Shown here piece after piece: positions 12,101 through 23,321 of a stretch of 64,000 nt of DNA. The stretch comes from Eutreptiella sp. 'Long Island Sound 2002' (taxonomy: Eukaryota > Euglenozoa > Euglenophyceae > Eutreptiales > Eutreptiaceae). Below the pieces are notes generated by a model. That model was not told the DNA's origin and searched no databases. It was given only the letters and a program-made list of their open reading frames with translations. The stretch covers positions 24,639,342 through 24,703,341 of the forward strand of contig OZ038397.1 of the NCBI GenBank assembly GCA_964036045.1, in the 5' to 3' direction. The translations under genes and the position numbers were made by a program. Numbering within the stretch: the first letter of the stretch is position 1; each line of letters opens with the position of its first letter.

Positions 12101-13297
12101 CCTACTTCGTTTCCAACCAACCCCAGGGGACCAACCCACCCCTACCCGTGAACCCAACCCCTACATGCACACGTACAATTCATTGGTTTTGTCATCTTTA
12201 GCACTTGCCACAACCCATACATCTTGTTTCTCTGAATTTACATGATGAACACACCTCTACATTTTCACTTCTTCGTGCAAATTATTTGCTTTGGTAATTT
12301 AAGTTATTTGGGACATGTCTACACAAATCAGTATTCCCGCTAGCTTCATATCCATTAGATTCCTGTTGGCTATGTCCTATTGAGGAACATGGTTCATATT
12401 CTCTGCGGCCCAGAGAACTTTTCCGTGATGGGATATTGATTCTTTTGTACATGATTGCTAAGCTTATTAGGTAACTGACGTTTCAGCTTTGTTTTTAGAG
12501 ATAGCTAGAAAGTATGAGTGAAAGGTTGGTAATGACGGACTATATCTTTCAACGATTTTTTGGTTGAAGTATTAGTATAAATCCCCATACCCCCAGACGG
12601 ATCAATCCCCACGGCCGGGATAAGAAAGAGCAGATCCGGGTCAGATGGTGTCTACTCATCGTGACTGCCACCCCCCCACACACTATGAGTTATCCCTACC
12701 CGCTAAACTAATCAAGAGTTAGTCATTACTGATGCTGCCTCGCTTTCTCTGTCCATGTAATGCAGGCCAAGAAACCCATTGCATCAAATAGGTACCAATG
12801 CATCCATTGCATTAGGTAGCCACATGTAATGCGTCCGTTGAGTAAGGTGGTATATCCTCTCTTTGGATGACGAAGACAAGCCTGTCAATAGACAGCTTGG
12901 GCAGAGCTTGAATTTCCGGTTTAACCCCACATGTTGCATTTCATTCTCAATTGTGATTGATTTTCCGTATAGCTCATTGTAATTTATACGTCTACATCCA
13001 GGTGTATTACCCTTACCCTCATTGTTTGCCTGAAGATTTAGGTTATCATTGTTCATACTTTGTATGCTAGCTTTTTGCTTAGTGTTTCTCATGTTTCATT
13101 TTGAGCCCTACCATACCCAAGACTTAGGAACTTTACCCTCTTAGGTGGAGATACATCTTTACCTCTAGGAAGGGGGTAGTAAGACACTACATTAGACACC
13201 CAGAACATTCAATATGAGCGTGCCTTATGCCCATGCCCCTCCTTATCTTAGATTATCAGCTTGTCATGAACATTCCTAGCGAATGTACATGAAGCTT
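9150..13297 (+). other. Non-coding interior of the LTR element
   Basis: No gene is supported over this stretch of more than 4 kb. Base composition is moderate and unlike the GC-rich host element. A ACTT/CTAG-type simple repeat lies at 10227-10270. A second purine stretch, AGGAAGGGGGTAG, at about 13168-13180 copies the real polypurine tract at 13298-13307. Confidence 0.6.
10227..10270 (+). repeat. Simple repeat ACTT then CTAG/CTAA
   Basis: ACTTACTTACTTAC at 10227-10240 passes into TCTAGCTAACTAGCTAGC and a second copy of the same pattern, ending at 10270. No function is inferred. Confidence 0.8.
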
Positions 13298-13307
13298 AGG
13301 AAGGGGG
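13298..13307 (+). other. Polypurine tract
   Basis: AGGAAGGGGG lies immediately 5' of the right LTR (TGTAATAAG from 13308). This is where plus-strand DNA synthesis is primed in LTR retrotransposons. Confidence 0.75.
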
Positions 13308-13976
13308 TGTAATAAGTCAGGGCATTGGGGCCTGTCAGAAGCTTTCTGGAGGATCTATAATAGACCTCTCCAAGCTTCAAGATCCTAGAACACTAGGATA
13401 TTTGCTCATATTTGGCTTATATTCCAAGCCTATAGCTTACTGCTAGACTCTACTGCTCTTAGGTACACTACAGAGAGCGGAGATCTAGGATACATTGGTA
13501 GCCATACATGAATAATCACATCCCATATGCTTATAATGTGATTTAATCATGTTTTATAGCATTTTAGAAGGTTCTAATGTATTAGAAGCTATTTTGAAGC
13601 TGTTTCGAAGCTTCAGATGGCCTGTCGCGACTGTCGCCGTCTTTTGCCGCCGACAGCAATTTACGAAATGTTGACAAGGCCTGTGATAAGATAGACTACT
13701 CAGAAAGTTGATAAAATATAGGTTTTATTGCCTTTTTAATGAGAATTTATTGTTATATCAATTTTCTTGTTATTTAGGCATGTGAACCCGTATTACTGGA
13801 CCAGCCAGCTGGTCCAGCTCAATGTTCGTTCACGACTTCGTCTTCTTGCTGTTGCCTGTGTCCTGTACTTGCCAACAAGATCAATTGTAATGGAGAACAT
13901 TGGAAACAATTTGATTTTTAAGTGCAAGACAAGGAAAATGGGTTTTCTATATGCACCCAAGCACAAGCATATGACA
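13308..13976 (+). repeat. 3' LTR of the non-coding LTR element
   Basis: 669 bp, matching 7168-7836 at all but about four positions. The following bases, GACTC (13977-13981), are the duplicated target. Confidence 0.92.
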
Positions 13977-13981
13977 GACTC

Positions 13982-14124
13982 CGCCACCAGGCAGGAGGTG
14001 CGTCTTGGAGGGCCCCCCACTAGGACCCGGTGGGGAGGATATCACCTGGCCCGACCAGGTGGCCCCCCGGGGGCGAAAGGCGTCTAGTACTACCCGCAAA
14101 ATCAAACCTCAAACCTCAAACCTC
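13982..14124 (+). other. 3' end of the GC-rich element with hairpin and AAACCTC tail
   Basis: This continues the host element after the LTR insertion. A hairpin is visible near 14043-14061: CACCTGG and CCAGGTG separated by CCCGA. The end carries three perfect AAACCTC units (14104-14124). A stem followed by a short repeated tail resembles the 3' recognition end of non-LTR retrotransposons; that role is inferred. Confidence 0.5.
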
Positions 14125-14540
14125 GAATATGCAGAGCAGTCCCAGAAAAAAATATTTTTTGGACCTCGACATGTGTTGGCTACAGAAGCATAACAGTGGT
14201 CGAAGCTCACACACTGAGGTGCAGTCATGGTACACCTGTCGTCAGCGCCTCATTCAGACGCCGTGTTCGACTATGCCACGGCTGTGGCTCTTGGCGGAAG
14301 CTGCAGAAGACAACCTCGCCAGGCACACTGCACGGGCGCTGCACCCGCAGCAAGGCTGTGGGCACGTCGAACCATAACATACCATAACATTGGGCACAGC
14401 TATCGAAGCTGGATGTTCAGCAGACAAGCAACCAACAGGCCTATACATCTGTCAACTCGACAGGACATATGAAGGCAGTCGATACCATTAATGGCATCCA
14501 GACTGTCAAATAAGCCATTACTTGGCATCCAGATGTCGAA
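14125..14540. other. Unassigned spacer
   Basis: No gene seen. It contains AAAAAAATATTTTTT near 14146-14160, and two imperfect copies of a TGGCATCCAGA(C/T)GTC stretch near 14491 and 14523. TCGA is already frequent, as in the gypsy element to the right, so this may be the 3' non-coding part of that element. No matching LTR copy was found on the far side. Confidence 0.4.
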
Positions 14541-16004
14541 TCAGCAGTCCGTGCCCCACGTAAACGTGGATGAAGGATTCATCTGGAGTCGACATACTTC
14601 ATGCACTTCGTTCAGTGTCTCGACGCCAGCCATGAACTTTAAGGTGTCATGACCCGTGTAGTGTCGACGGATATCACTGTCGAGGGCACGCTTCTGAATC
14701 AGGATACCAGATCGATGGTTCAGCAAACGAAGGTTGGGATCACCAGGTCGGTTGTCGACGGGGCACTTGTACTGGAATACGAAGACATGTTCACGGGCAA
14801 GCGCTCCAAATTGTCCAGGTCCCAGTGTTTGTGCCCTGGTCGAATAGAAGTCCCAGAGGCTCGACGGGTTCCAAACGTCCTCACACCACAGATCGGTCCG
14901 ATTGGTGGCCTCGAAGGAGCATCCGTCATGTCGACCAGTAGACCATCGATGGGTTTCCTTCGATCCAGTACCAGCGGCCATGCTGTGGTAGAACTGACCA
15001 GTTCGCGTATCGACTCGCCACCACGGCGTGTCGGCAATCCAAAGTCGTCGCACGACAATGACGGCGCTGATGTCGTCCACTTCAGGGCCGAGGGCATATC
15101 GGTCGATGATCTCAAGCATGTCGGTTTGAGAACCTTCTTCTTGGAGTCGACCGAGGTGTTGATGTACATACTGACCATCAGCGAGGGAACTCTGCAGAGC
15201 GAACCGAACTGCTTCTGCAGTCACAAGGCTCGAGGCCGTGTCAACAATGACCGCTTCGAGGACTTGGTCTCGGCAGCTGACCTTGCGTCGATGTGCAGCC
15301 TTAAAGTCATCGTGGATCGGTGTGAGGTACTTGAAGAACGGGATGTCGAAGTGGTGCTGATAGGCGTTCGACTCCATCGACAAAAACCGGTGATCGACGG
15401 GGTCCGGGTGGAACGGGTCACTCGCAGGCGAGTCGGTTTTCTCGATCTCCTCCCGTTCATCAGTATAGACATCCCTTCGCAACTGGACCGCTCGACGCCA
15501 ACGTCGTCCACCTTCGTATCCGGCCTCGAAGGGGGACATGAGGTATTTCAAGGTACCCAGGCGTCGAACCAATTCGGGGGCATCCACGAAAGGGAAAAGG
15601 TTGGCATACTCTTCATTCGATGACTGAAGGGCAGCAACTCGTCGGATCGCCTTATCGAAGTCGTGGTACCCGAGCCGTCCGGGTCCAGTCTGGTAGATGG
15701 GTCGCCAACTGGACAAGGTCGATGGAGGCGCCTGGTGTGACGGCGTTGTACGCATAGGTTTCGGTCTGTTCTCCGAGTCGAAAGTACTCCTGGAGTTGGA
15801 CCGCAAGGTCCTGTGTTCGATGTGGAGCGCACCCATACCACTTATACCCAAGTCGAGAGGTGCCTCGTAGGCCGCGCAGTTGGTGTCGGCGAAGAAGCAA
15901 ATCGACTTTTTACGCAAGAAAGGGGGCTCGATCTTCGAAGAGCCACTTGTTCGCCTGGCAAACCTTCTGAAGATCACGGATAACTCCCATGATCGAAACG
16001 GCAA
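14541..16004 (-). pseudogene. Extra reading frame downstream of pol in element A, C-terminal part
   Basis: 487 codons after the integrase-chromodomain gene on the same strand. I recognise no family. The composition is protein-like: mixed, many Arg/Asp/Tyr/Trp, no low complexity, and no obvious transmembrane helix or signal peptide, so it does not look like an envelope protein. It overlaps the end of the next frame upstream (15974-16588) out of register. A single frameshift near 15980-16000 would make one protein of roughly 690 residues, or more if 16570-17016 also belongs. Additional genes after integrase are known in some Ty3/gypsy lineages; what this one does is unknown. Confidence 0.5.
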
Positions 16005-16588
16005 CGGGAGCTTCTCGTTTCATCCTTTTCGTGGGTCCAGAGGCGTCGATATTTGAAGATCAGGTCGATTCCATCGGCAACGTTTATCAGGTCGTCGATT
16101 CCCGAGATCTCTCGATGCATGCGGTTGAGTCGAGCAATTTGACTCGGCAGGGTATATTCGGTGAGGCTTTGTCGGAATCCCCAATCGAGCTCTTCATCAC
16201 AACGTCGCCATTCGACGAGGGCCGCTCGAAAGTTCTGACAAGCCACTTCGGTTCTTGTATACCACTGGTATCCCGGCTTACCACCAAGATTTCCATGCTC
16301 ATCGAAAGACGTGTCAGGGGCGCTTCGAGCCAGTTCGTAAGGGAATGGTGCGGTTCGTCCCCAACTGTCGATGCAGATGGTCTTGCCTAACTCGGAAATG
16401 GTGGCATTTGCCTTCGACACGGCTGCAGCATGTTTCTCGTTCAGGAACGCGTGCGGTCCTCGAAAACCAGCCATGGCGCTCGACGCAATAGTGAGTACCG
16501 ATGGTTCGAGCTTAGTGTATTCCGTCTTCATCGGATCATCCTCATGTGTCCCAAATCGATAGGGTGGCTTCAATCCGAACGTGCCCAA
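15974..16588 (-). pseudogene. Extra reading frame downstream of pol in element A, N-terminal part
   Basis: 204 codons with mixed composition. It ends 31 bases inside the following frame in another register, at a point where the two look like one protein. The frame before it (16570-17016) is Thr/Arg/Pro rich with a run of Thr codons (about 16760-16790) and may be an N-terminal extension in a shifted register. No known domain is recognised. The whole block 14541-17016 sits where env or an accessory gene would sit in a gypsy element. Confidence 0.45.
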
Positions 16589-17313
16589 GTGTCGGAGTTC
16601 TTCGATGGTCTCGATTTCATGATTCTACTGCGGCATGTTATAGGGCTGCCACTTCGACTCTGGCACCGGCACAGAATCGTAGCTGGGCAGTGCTGTCGAC
16701 CACACGGGCTCGTAAGGATATTCTTCTGCGTCGTCGGACTCGAGTGGCCAGGGTTCATCGTCGTCGTTGTGGTCGTCGTCGTGGTAATAGGAGTCGGATT
16801 GGTTCGTTCGAGTAGAAGCTTGTGTTTTCGGGGCATTCGAATGCCAGGATTGGTCGACCCAGTCGTCTTCGACTTTCGGCTCTCCGATACCAGGTTCGTC
16901 CCTGGATGGCCTTGATGTCCAGGTGTTGGGCCTCGATGTCGAAGAACTGTCGACCCATCAGGGTGCTCCCTTGCCTCCTTTCGACGGGCCTCCTTTTCCT
17001 TTCGAGCTCCCAGCATATGCCGACTGGCTGCAGTTCGGCGGTTCGAATGGATCGAGAGGTCGACTCGGACGAGTTGGCGCTGATGCTACCGACAAACAGC
17101 GGCCAGTTGAAGTAGTCCTCGCTGGGGGTCTGGCACCAACGTTGTCATTGATCGCGTCAACATCGATGACGTTCGACGGTGATGCTCGAGAAGGCGGAGG
17201 TCGAGAGTAAGTTCGGGGCGTCCGGGATGTAGTACCATAGGCGGAGGCTGCGGCGATCGACCCGGAACCCCGCATGAGTTTTTCGAAAAACCACGGCGCA
17301 GAGAAGTGTAAGG

Positions 17314-18573
17314 TTACTCAGGGTGGAGTCGAAGGAACTCAAGGTACACAGGATCCTCCTCTGGAGCCTTGCTCGACTCCCAAGACCATGTGTCGTCATC
17401 CCATTCACAACGGTACAGGAATGTGCGGCGCTTTTTAGATCCCACTCGATGTCTAGCCACAATCTTGACAAGTCGAGGAGATTCTCCAGTTTTGACAGGG
17501 GGCATCGGAAACTCCCACACCGGCTGTCCCTCTCGATGGACGTAGGGTTTTATGCTGTCTCGATTGAAAACTCGCAACCCATCGAAGGGGGCAGGGATGT
17601 CCAGTTTGACATTCTCGCCCTTGTTCAGTACCTCGAGTATTTTGTAAGGGCTGCACCAGACAACATCGAGTTTCCCTTTATGTCGATATTCCGGCACCAA
17701 CACCCACCATCGTTCACCGACTTCGGGCACTCGAGCGTGTCGGTCCATTTGCAGGACCACATGCATCTGGCGCCGACGTTCCTCGGCGAGCATTGCACGC
17801 ACAGAATCGAAGGTACGTTCCGCTCGTTGCATGTAATCATTCACGGTCGATGGTTCATGTGCATGAGAAGTCATTCGGGGAAAATCCAATGGAAAATGGG
17901 GTGTTCGTCCTTCATCTATCTCGAACGGGGATAGTCGAAGACTATTGGATGTCAGGTTGTTGAACTGGATTTCGGCGAACAGGAGGTCGACATCCCACTC
18001 GTTGTTGCCGAAGATGCCGTGTGTACGCAGGCGCTGGAGGATGGACTGATTGCTGCGCTCCGCCAGGCCATTGCCTCGAGGGCGGTTGGCCACTGTTTGA
18101 TGCATCTCAATCTTGAAGCGCTGGGCCAACTCCTTCCCCGCCTGAGACTCGAACAGCTTGTCTCGGTCAGAAACAATTTGTGGAGGGCATCCTTTCAATC
18201 GAATCACCTCACGTAGGAACACATAGATAAGGTCGTCGGCTGTCATATCCTTGCGACAAGGGATGAACATTCCACGCTTGGAGAATCGGTCGACTACAGT
18301 CATGATGGCGTCATGGCCCCTTGTGGTCGGCGGCAATCCCGAAACCCAATCCATGGACACACTGTGCCATTTGGTGTCGGGCACCGGCAATGGTCTTGGC
18401 ACTCTGGCGGTGTCGACTCGTCTTGATTTTGCCGCTTGACAGACATCGCAACTTAGTATGTATCGCTCGACGTAGTGTCGAAGGTGTGAACATACGTCGT
18501 CGCGCTTAATCAGGGCCATGGTTCGAAGGACTCCTGAGTGGCCATAGAACTCCGACTCGTGATACATAGCCAC
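17314..18573 (-). pseudogene. Integrase with C-terminal chromodomain (element A)
   Basis: 419 codons. An HHCC zinc finger is visible (His5, His12, Cys42, Cys45), then the catalytic core with Asp75, Asp136 and Glu172. The spacing D-60-D-35-E is the classical DDE signature. The C-terminus (about 375-415) has the aromatic-rich chromodomain pattern with a CEWDDDTWSWES core, as in chromoviruses, where it guides insertion to particular chromatin. The protein would cut and join element DNA in the nucleus. The catalytic residues look intact, but upstream coding (18506-18874, part of the same polyprotein) is in another register, so the polyprotein is broken here. Confidence 0.85.
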
Positions 18574-19600
18574 AATCGACGTAACCAGCGTTCAGGGGAA
18601 CAAGCACACGTTTGCCCATCGTCGACAAATGGAAGAATTTGCCATCATCGAAGGACAACTTGGCATCTCGAAGCTGGTGTCGTGCCGCAGGGCTTCGAAT
18701 CGCGACTTCGTAGATGTGCTTCGTCCGTGGGTCCTCTCGATAGGCTGCCGCCCACACAGCTGTCGAAGTCAAGTCTTTGCACTGATAATGTCGATGTACT
18801 CGGCGGTTTGTACCCTTAGGACTCGAAGGGTACGGCGTGTTCGACCCAACCTTCGGCAAGGGGACTGATTGCAACGTGCCGTCATGGTGACATCAACAGC
18901 GAATCAGTTCCGCCATGGTCGGAGCGTATCGAATCTCATTGCCAAAGGTTTCTCGAAGAGGGCGATCAATGCTTACATCGGGGAGGTCGTCGGTGTCGGT
19001 AGACGTGTCTGGCTCATTGCCAGCCTCATCGAGATGCATGTCTGGTTGGTCTGAATTCTCAGCCATGATCTCGTCCGATGGTGCTGGTTCCAGTCCCAGG
19101 TCCTCCGGCTCAGCAGTTGTCGCGCTCGACGGTAGCAGCTCCAGGTCCTCCGGTTCGACAGCGGGTTCAGTGTCGGATTGGGGGGCTGGTTCCGCAGGCT
19201 CATCTGCGCCAAGATCCTTCCCCACGGAACGTCCGCTTCGTAGTGAAACGTACAGGTGGTCGTACGGCTGGGGCCACACCTCGTCATGAGAGAATGAGTC
19301 TTCGAGTACATGTAGGAACTCATCGACAGGTTCTCCTTCCGGTGAAGCCCAATCTTCGACCAGGGGAATTGCGAAAGCCCGTGTACGTGTGGCATTTTCG
19401 ATATCCATCAACTGCCGCGAAGTTAGACGCGAGCAGGCGTCTGGCGCAGGGTTCTAGAGGCCCGGCACGTACCACAACGTCAGGTTGTATTCCTCGAGGA
19501 ATTGGGACCATCGTGCTTGCCGTGGTATCAGCGGTCGAGGACAGGTCTTGAGATATCGAAGATTTTCCTGGTCAGTGTGCACGTGCACCTGCTGCGGTCC
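18506..19600 (-). pseudogene. Degraded RNase H / RNase H-integrase linker of element A pol
   Basis: Between the RT frame (ending near 19601) and integrase, coding is split over several short frames. One of 172 codons (18893-19411) is acidic, with many Glu/Asp/Pro/Ser, and one of 122 codons (18506-18874) runs into the integrase start. Short pieces typical of the end of RNase H are interrupted by stops near 19450-19600. I read this as decayed pol. The acidic segment could be a lineage-specific spacer. Confidence 0.55.
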
Positions 19601-20989
19601 TCAAAGTAGGTGAAACCATTGTTTCAAGGCTAATACGATGGCCAACAACTCCTGTTCTCGAATCGGGTATCGAGTTTCGGCAGGCTGCATTCTCCGCGAC
19701 ATGAAGGCAATAGGTCGAAGATGTCCCTTGTACTTCCCATGCGCACATCGTTGCGCCAGCGTAGCACCCACGCAGTCTTTCGAAGCGTCTGTGTACAGGT
19801 GATACGGCTGTCGGGGGTCGATAGCACTGAGATGTGTCGCACTGATCATCGCTTGCTTCAGCTTGTCGAAGGAAGCCTGGTGGAAGGCTGTCCATTCCCA
19901 TTCGAAGTCTGCCTTAAACATTGCAGTCAGAGGGGCTGCGACAGCTTGGAACCCTTCGACAAACTGCTGGTAAAATCCACACAATCCAATGAACTGTCGA
20001 ACTTCATGAACCGTAGTTGGCGGAGGCCAACCTCGAATGACCTTGATCTTTTCGGGGTCCATGTGTACTCCATCTTGGTCGACGATGTATCCACAGAAGG
20101 GTACTCGACTCTGGAAGAATGTGGATTTATCGATGCAGGGAAAGAGCTGGTGTTTACGGAGTAGTTCATGTACCAGGTCCAGGTGTCGTTGGTGTTCGTC
20201 CGCATCCTTCGAGAAGACCTGGATGTCGTCAATGTACACCCATACAAAGATCCCCAAGTGGTCTCGAAGGACATCGTTCACGACGCGTTGGAACGTCGAT
20301 GGCGCATTACAGAGGCCAAAGGGCATAACAACCCACTCGAAGGCGCCAAATTGTGTGTTGAAGGCGGTTTTCTCGATATCTTCGTCTTGAATTCGGATCT
20401 GGTGGAACCCACTAACAAGGTCAATCTTTGAGAATACGGTGGGGCCCCCCAGTGTACTCAAGATGGATTGGATCGATGGCAAGGGATACCGATCTCGTAC
20501 AGTTCGCGTATTCAACGCTCGGTAGTCGACGCACATACGCCATTTACCATTCGCTTTCTTCACCAGTAGGCAACCCGCTCCGTATGGACTCGAGGATGGT
20601 CTGATGCGACCAGATTGATGCAACTTGTCCAATTGTCGTCGAAGTTCATCTAGTTGGCTTGGATCCATTTTGTAAGGGTGTACCCACGGTGGATTGTCTT
20701 CCGAATCGAGGCGTATTCGATGATCTCTTACAGGTCGATACGGAGGTAGGTCTCCATACTCCGCTTTGTCCCGGTCGTAGAGGTCCGCCCACTTGTGTAA
20801 CCGATTCGGTAGTTTGCGTCGAACGGGGTCAAGCCCGTCATCATTGCCATCATTGGCTTGCATCTTATACATTTGATCAACCGGCACTGCTGGTCGAGGC
20901 ATGCAACACAGAAATACTTGATCTCCCGTGAGATCAGATCGACAGATCTCTCTTTTGAGTTTCGGCAACGAAATGTACTCAATCTCCAT
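19601..20989 (-). pseudogene. Reverse transcriptase and start of RNase H (element A)
   Basis: 462 codons. Ty3/gypsy RT landmarks appear in order: VDYRALN near 155-160, FSKIDLVSGFHQ near 186-197, VMPFGLCNAPSTFQ near 221-234 and the catalytic YIDD at 252-255. The connection domain follows (RQFIGLCGFYQQFV near 331-344), then RNase H begins with TDAS at 400-403 and a Glu near 446. The frame stops right after ALKQWFHLL, before the rest of RNase H, by a frameshift. The fragment would copy element RNA into DNA inside the virus-like particle if intact. Confidence 0.88.
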
Positions 20990-21037
20990 ATCGCTGCACT
21001 CCTCATCGGTGATACCATCGTCCGTTTCGGACTCATC

Positions 21038-22003
21038 CTACATGTCAGTACCGCGCTGAACGTGTGTCGACGAGTGTAGGTCAGGGTGTTCGTTGGCATG
21101 TGGGGTAGGATTCCTAACCGGACTCGCTTTCGAGGAACTGGATGAAAGTATCGAAAGAAGGTCCAGCTTCGAAGCTGCTTGAAACTGCAGCTGGGTGGAG
21201 TGTCTTGATTCGCCAAAAGACAACCGGTACGAAATCGAACCATGTTGGATGTCGGTGTATCGCTCCTTCCAGTTGACAGTTGGATTGTAGCTTTGAAACC
21301 ATGGTAGTCCAAGCACTACATCCGGCAAAATCTCCAAGACCTTGAAGTGATGACGAAATACAAGCTCTCCAACTCGAACATAAGCTCGCGTGTAGTACCG
21401 TACTTCGACTTGGACACCTCAGGCTGTCAAGACATGTCCAGGGTTTCTCAGTTCATAGAGGGGAAGTCGCGCCCTCTTTGCTGTTTGCATCGACATAAAG
21501 TCGCTGGTTGCTCCACAGTCGACCAACAGTTCCACGCTGGAGTCAAAGGAGTCTTCACGACATGCGCAAATGCGCCCTCGAACCGTGAACAGAGACGCAT
21601 GCTCAGGTTCGGTTCCTTCGACAGTGACACCTCCAAGCGTCGAATTCTTTTCGGGTTTTTTGGTGCTGGTGGTGGTGTTCAGCTCTTCTCGAGGACGTTC
21701 GCCATCAGGTCTTCCGAATTGTTTTCTAGGCCGTTGTAGGCCTTTCTCTGCTCTTGGAGCGGGATCGAAACCGTCCCTTGCTGTCTCGACTTTGATTTCG
21801 TTTCGGTGTGTTCGACCTTGATTCCCGACGTTCTCGTCCTCGGGATGGCGGTCGACCTTTTGGACAGTCACGGGCCAAGTGTCCTTGTTCACCACAGTTG
21901 TAGCAACGTCTGCTTTCTCGGCCATCTTGGCGTCCACCATGTTGACGTCCGAACCGTTCACCAATGTAGGCATGTAACTCTTCTCGGAGCTTGGCAATTG
22001 CAC
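21038..22003 (-). pseudogene. Aspartic protease region (element A)
   Basis: Two overlapping fragments. The first (21419-22003) carries LLVDCGATSDFMS, the retropepsin active-site region, in which the usual Ser/Thr after the catalytic Asp is Cys. The second (21038-21337) carries VVLGLPWFQSYNPTVNWK, the conserved block at the protease end and linker to RT in gypsy elements. The fragments are in different registers, so the gene is broken. The protease would process the Gag-Pol polyprotein. Confidence 0.75.
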
Positions 22004-22652
22004 CGAGATTCATCGGCTCTGCCACGGTCGAAGCCGTGGGCGCTGCAGCTGGAGTCGGCATTGGGGTGACGTGTGGCGTTGGCATAGGGTTGGATGGAAA
22101 CGTGGAAGTCGAAGTGGGTGGGACCATCATAGGCAGGGGCCTCGACACTGCATGACCCAGGGTGTGATCTGATGTCGTTCTCGATGCGTTCTGTACCTCT
22201 TCAAGTTGATACCCAGCCGCAATGTAGGCTTCCGCGATGGTCTCTACCAAGGTATCCAATCCAAATGGATTATTAGAACGCCATCTCGAACGGACTTCAA
22301 CGATGTACTGCCGACGAACAGCGTCATTCGACAAACCTTCAACAAATCGAGAGCTGACGAGGAAACCCATCTTGAGTTCACTGGTGTTCACGTTCGACTT
22401 GATAACGCATGTACGAAATTCTCGAACGTAATCTGCATGTCGGGGGAACTCGCTCTCTTTCAGGCTCAACATTCTCGACAAATACACTGCCTCATGGGAT
22501 ATGCAGTCGAAACGCTGGCCTAACACACGCATGAGCTGGAACCAGTCATTCTGTACAACTTTCGACAGGCTATGATAGTACTCAGCGGCATCACCATCGA
22601 GGAGGAATGACATCGTTGCTGCCTGATCGACGGGTGAGGTGATGTCCGACAA
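21726..22652 (-). pseudogene. Gag, capsid and nucleocapsid part (element A)
   Basis: 308 codons. The first 170 residues have the helical, Trp/Phe-containing pattern of Ty3-type capsid. A Pro/Thr/Met-rich linker follows, then a CCHC zinc knuckle CYNCGEQGHLARDC near residue 245 with a basic Arg/Ser-rich tail, which binds element RNA. The preceding Gag fragment (22662-23321) ends in another register about ten bases away, so a single small indel or stop separates them. Confidence 0.85.
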
Positions 22653-22661
22653 AGTGAAGGC

Positions 22662-23321
22662 TCATAGTAAACCTTCTTTCCATGTTCGAAGGTCTCCACA
22701 TCCAGGATTACCCGTGAACCTCTTTACCAGTTTGTTCAGGCGCTCGACGCGGCGTCCCAAAATCTCCTGCGAAGGAGCACGTTGGACTACGAACTGGGGT
22801 AGTGGTTCGAAGGTAGGCTGCTGTGAGAGTGGTTGTTGTGGACGGTGAGGTTGCTTCAAATTCGAAGAAGACGGTGGTTGTGGTTGTGGAAACTGGATGT
22901 TGTTCGGAGGTGGTGGACTCGAAGTTCGTATAAATTCGTTGAGAAGAGCATAACATTGTGACAATTCATGTTCTACGCGTCGAAGTTCATTTGCAGCAGC
23001 TTGAGTTGCATTTTCCCTCGCGGACTGCAACGTATCGATGCGCTGGCCAGTTGCTGCTGTAGCACTTGCTGCTGTTGCCTGCAATACATCGATGCGTTGT
23101 TCAAATTCGATAACCTCGGCTTGAGTATCTGCAAGCTTCTGCGAACAGCTGTGAAGATCACGAGAGAGACATGGAAGCCACTCGCTTTCTCGACTAGCGA
23201 TGCGCTCTGCGATGAACTTCTCTAACGAAGTCGAAAATTCGTGATGCAAGGGTGAATCACTTCGAAACAAACTGTCTCTGATGAAATGCAGCATAGCTGC
23301 ATCGTCGAAGGGCCGCTCCAT
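22662..23321 (-). pseudogene. Gag N-terminal part (element A)
   Basis: 219 codons from ATG at 23319-23321. It contains a predicted helical, probably coiled-coil stretch (about residues 60-125, rich in Ala/Glu/Gln/Arg), then a Pro/Gln-rich linker (about 130-185) and the start of the capsid homology region. It runs into the next Gag frame after a small indel near 22655. Confidence 0.65.

Larger units (their letters stand above)
7168..13976 (+). mobile_element. Non-autonomous LTR retrotransposon (large, non-coding)
   Basis: Two 669-bp direct repeats (7168-7836 and 13308-13976) begin TGTAA and end TGACA. They are flanked by the 5-bp target duplication GACTC at 7163-7167 and 13977-13981. A purine tract, AGGAAGGGGG (13298-13307), precedes the right repeat and sets the + orientation. 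By eye the two LTRs differ at about four positions, so insertion was recent. The 5.47-kb interior has no frame longer than about 111 codons and no gag, RT or integrase motif. This is the form of a LARD-like element mobilised in trans by an autonomous relative, which I do not see in the window. Confidence 0.92.
1..14124 (+). mobile_element. GC-rich, T-poor element of unknown class, 5' end outside window, split by an LTR element
   Basis: The stretches 1-7167 and 13982-14124 are one unit interrupted at 7168-13976: the duplicated GACTC and the continuing GC-rich style on both sides show this. It carries three + strand reading frames (2-433, 473-1705, 1705-3819), then a long non-coding part with a 1.1-1.2 kb tandem duplication, and ends in three AAACCTC units at 14104-14124. 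A short repeated tail at the 3' end is typical of non-LTR retrotransposons, so I infer that class, but no reverse transcriptase lies inside the window and the left end is missing. T is scarce on the + strand from about 2000 to 7000. It could also be another class of selfish element. Confidence 0.45.
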
